From Coriaria nepalensis (lineage: Eukaryota; Streptophyta; Magnoliopsida; Cucurbitales; Coriariaceae), in contig CP114482.1 in NCBI GenBank assembly GCA_027186245.1, forward strand, positions 17,565,209-17,629,208: a DNA stretch of 64,000 nt. The letters are read 5' to 3'. The notes beneath the pieces are model-generated. The model saw nothing but the letters and a program-made list of their open reading frames with translations. It made no database searches and was not told the origin of the DNA. The first letter of the stretch is position 1. Each line of letters starts with the position of its first letter. Of the stretch, positions 63,101 through 64,000 are shown one piece after another. Made by a program: the position numbers and the translations under genes.

Positions 63101-64000
63101 GACTAGAGAAGACTCAATGACATGATTTTAAGGCTAAACAAACGCATAATTGCCTTCAATAGATCAATTGCATGTTTTGCACAAAAGTCGTGTTCGAAAT
63201 GTGAAAATTGAAATCGTTTGAATTGATTTCGAATGATTTATTGACTAAAAGTGACTCAATGACATGCTTTTGAGGCTATACAAACCCGTAGTTGCCGTCA
63301 AGAGATCTAATGCAAATTATGCACGAAGGTCGTGGTTCAAGTACGAAAATAGATTTCGTTAGAATTGCTTTGAAATGATTTAATATCTAGAAGAGACTCA
63401 ATGACGTGATTTCAAGGCTAAACAATGGATAGTTTGCTTGAATATATCTATTGCAAGTTATGCACAAAAGTCTCGTTGAAAGAGCAAAAATAGAATTCGT
63501 TCGAATTGGTTTCAAATGATTTGATGACTAGAAGAGACTCAATGACATGGTTTTAAGACTAAAAGAATGCATAGTTCTCCTCAATGGTTGAATTAGAAGT
63601 TCTGAACGAAAGTCGTGTTTGAAGTGCCAAAAAATAGAATTCTTTCGAATTACTTTTAATTAATTTAATGACTAGAGAAGACTCACTGACATGATTTTAA
63701 GGCTAAACAAATGCATAATTGCCTTCAATAGATCAATTGCATGTTTTGCACAAAAGTCGTGTTCGATATGTGAAAATTGAAATCGTTTGAATTGATTTCG
63801 ACTGATTTATTGACTAAAAGTGACCCAATGACATGCTTTTAAGGCAATACAGACGCATAGTTTCCATAAAAATATCCAATGCAAATTATGCACGAAAGTC
63901 GTGGTTCAAGTACGAAAATAGATTTCGTTAGAATTGCTTTGAAATGATTTAATTTCTAGAAGAGACTCAATGACGTGATTTCAAGGCTAAACAATGGATA
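60184..64000. repeat. Array 2 terminal stretch in the window (six units plus a partial)
   Basis: A2 starts are 60,184, 60,753, 61,322, 61,891, 62,460, 63,029 and 63,598. The last unit is cut by the window edge 403 bp in, inside C2. Adjacent units at 61,891 and 62,460 share the rare C2 mark GACACTTAATGACATGATTTCGAGG and the D2 mark GAAGAGATTCAATG, a single-unit duplication covering C2-D2. Confidence 0.92.

Larger units (their letters stand above)
35745..64000. repeat. Satellite array 2: tetrameric 569-bp HOR family
   Basis: The array is head-to-tail, phased on the A2 head AGTTCTGAACGAAAGTCG. I located 50 A2 starts from 35,748 to 63,598, giving 49 complete units plus 403 bp. All spacings are 569 bp except 566 (35,748 block's successor at 36,317), 568 (two), 570 (three) and 540 (one). 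These deviations sum exactly to the observed total length. Every unit keeps the order A2-B2-C2-D2, and unlike array 1 no monomer is lost or gained. No gene, transposon or unique sequence occurs. The array continues past the window end. Confidence 0.97.

Noticed and set aside
1..64000. CRISPR array
   Set aside because: Repeats are directly adjacent monomers of about 140 bp with no unique spacers. Every inter-repeat segment is itself repeated.
35745..64000. CENP-B box
   Set aside because: TTCGTTCGAATTGC in D2 and TTCGTTAGAATTGC in C2 match the left half of the mammalian box (TTCGNNNNA) but lack the CGGG half. Chance matches to so short a half-site are expected in TTCG-rich repeats.
1..64000. 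Interstitial telomere repeats or a telomere-adjacent border
   Set aside because: No run of TTTAGGG, TTAGGG or TTAGG units was seen. The isolated TTTAGAATG elements are part of the monomers.
1..64000. Bacterial or phage origin with promoters, terminators and ribosome-binding sites
   Set aside because: TATAAT- or AAGG-like matches recur at fixed monomer positions because the sequence is AT-rich and repetitive. There is no coding sequence for them to serve.
1..64000. Assignment to a named satellite or a species
   Set aside because: I do not recognise the monomers as any named satellite. A search of the 421- and 569-bp consensus sequences against satellite collections and genome assemblies would decide it; a multi-copy hit confined to one genus would settle the origin.

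Overview
The whole 64 kb window is satellite DNA. I found no gene, RNA gene, transposon or single-copy stretch. It is one uninterrupted head-to-tail array of diverged monomers of about 135-143 bp, all in the same orientation and roughly two-thirds A+T by eye. Long homogeneous arrays with higher-order repeat (HOR) structure are typical of eukaryotic centromeric, pericentromeric or subtelomeric heterochromatin. I do not recognise the family by name and cannot assign a species. A plant is plausible, but that is a weak guess.

Two related arrays meet at about 35,740-35,744. Array 1 (1 to about 35,744) is built on a trimeric HOR of about 421 bp: monomers A1 (142 bp), B1 (135-136 bp) and C1 (143 bp). 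I phased 92 A1 starts, giving 73 trimers, 17 dimers of 277-278 bp that lack C1, one lone chimeric monomer of 141 bp, and a cut-off last unit. Array 2 (about 35,745-64,000) is built on a tetrameric HOR of 569 bp: A2 (143), B2 (143), C2 (141) and D2 (142). I phased 49 complete units plus 403 bp of a 50th. The seven monomer types are clearly homologous. They share a GAAAGTCGTG-like head, a TTCG-rich centre, a TGACTARAAGAGACTCA-like segment, an AAGGCTAAA box and a CAATAGATCAATTGCA-like tail.

Array 1 has three zones. From 1 to 7150 there are only trimers. From 7151 to about 26,310 trimers and dimers mix, and a super-repeat of roughly 6 kb (starts near 5889, 11,625, 18,625 and 24,496) recurs with unit-sized gains and losses, including a nested 2,240-bp-period duplication. 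From 26,311 to the junction there are only trimers again, with a very recent three-fold amplification of a 1,263-bp block (30,936-34,725) close to the junction. Array 2 has near-perfect 569-bp phasing. It carries recent duplications of 1,138 bp (47,695-49,970) and 2,276 bp (55,632-60,183), two alternative B2 haplotypes, and one 29-bp deletion at 52,649.

The interest lies in how the satellite is built and evolves: a microhomology junction between two HOR families, nested super-HORs, chimeric monomers that mark unequal exchange, and conserved dyads in specific monomer types. The short open frames are incidental, because neither HOR length is divisible by three.
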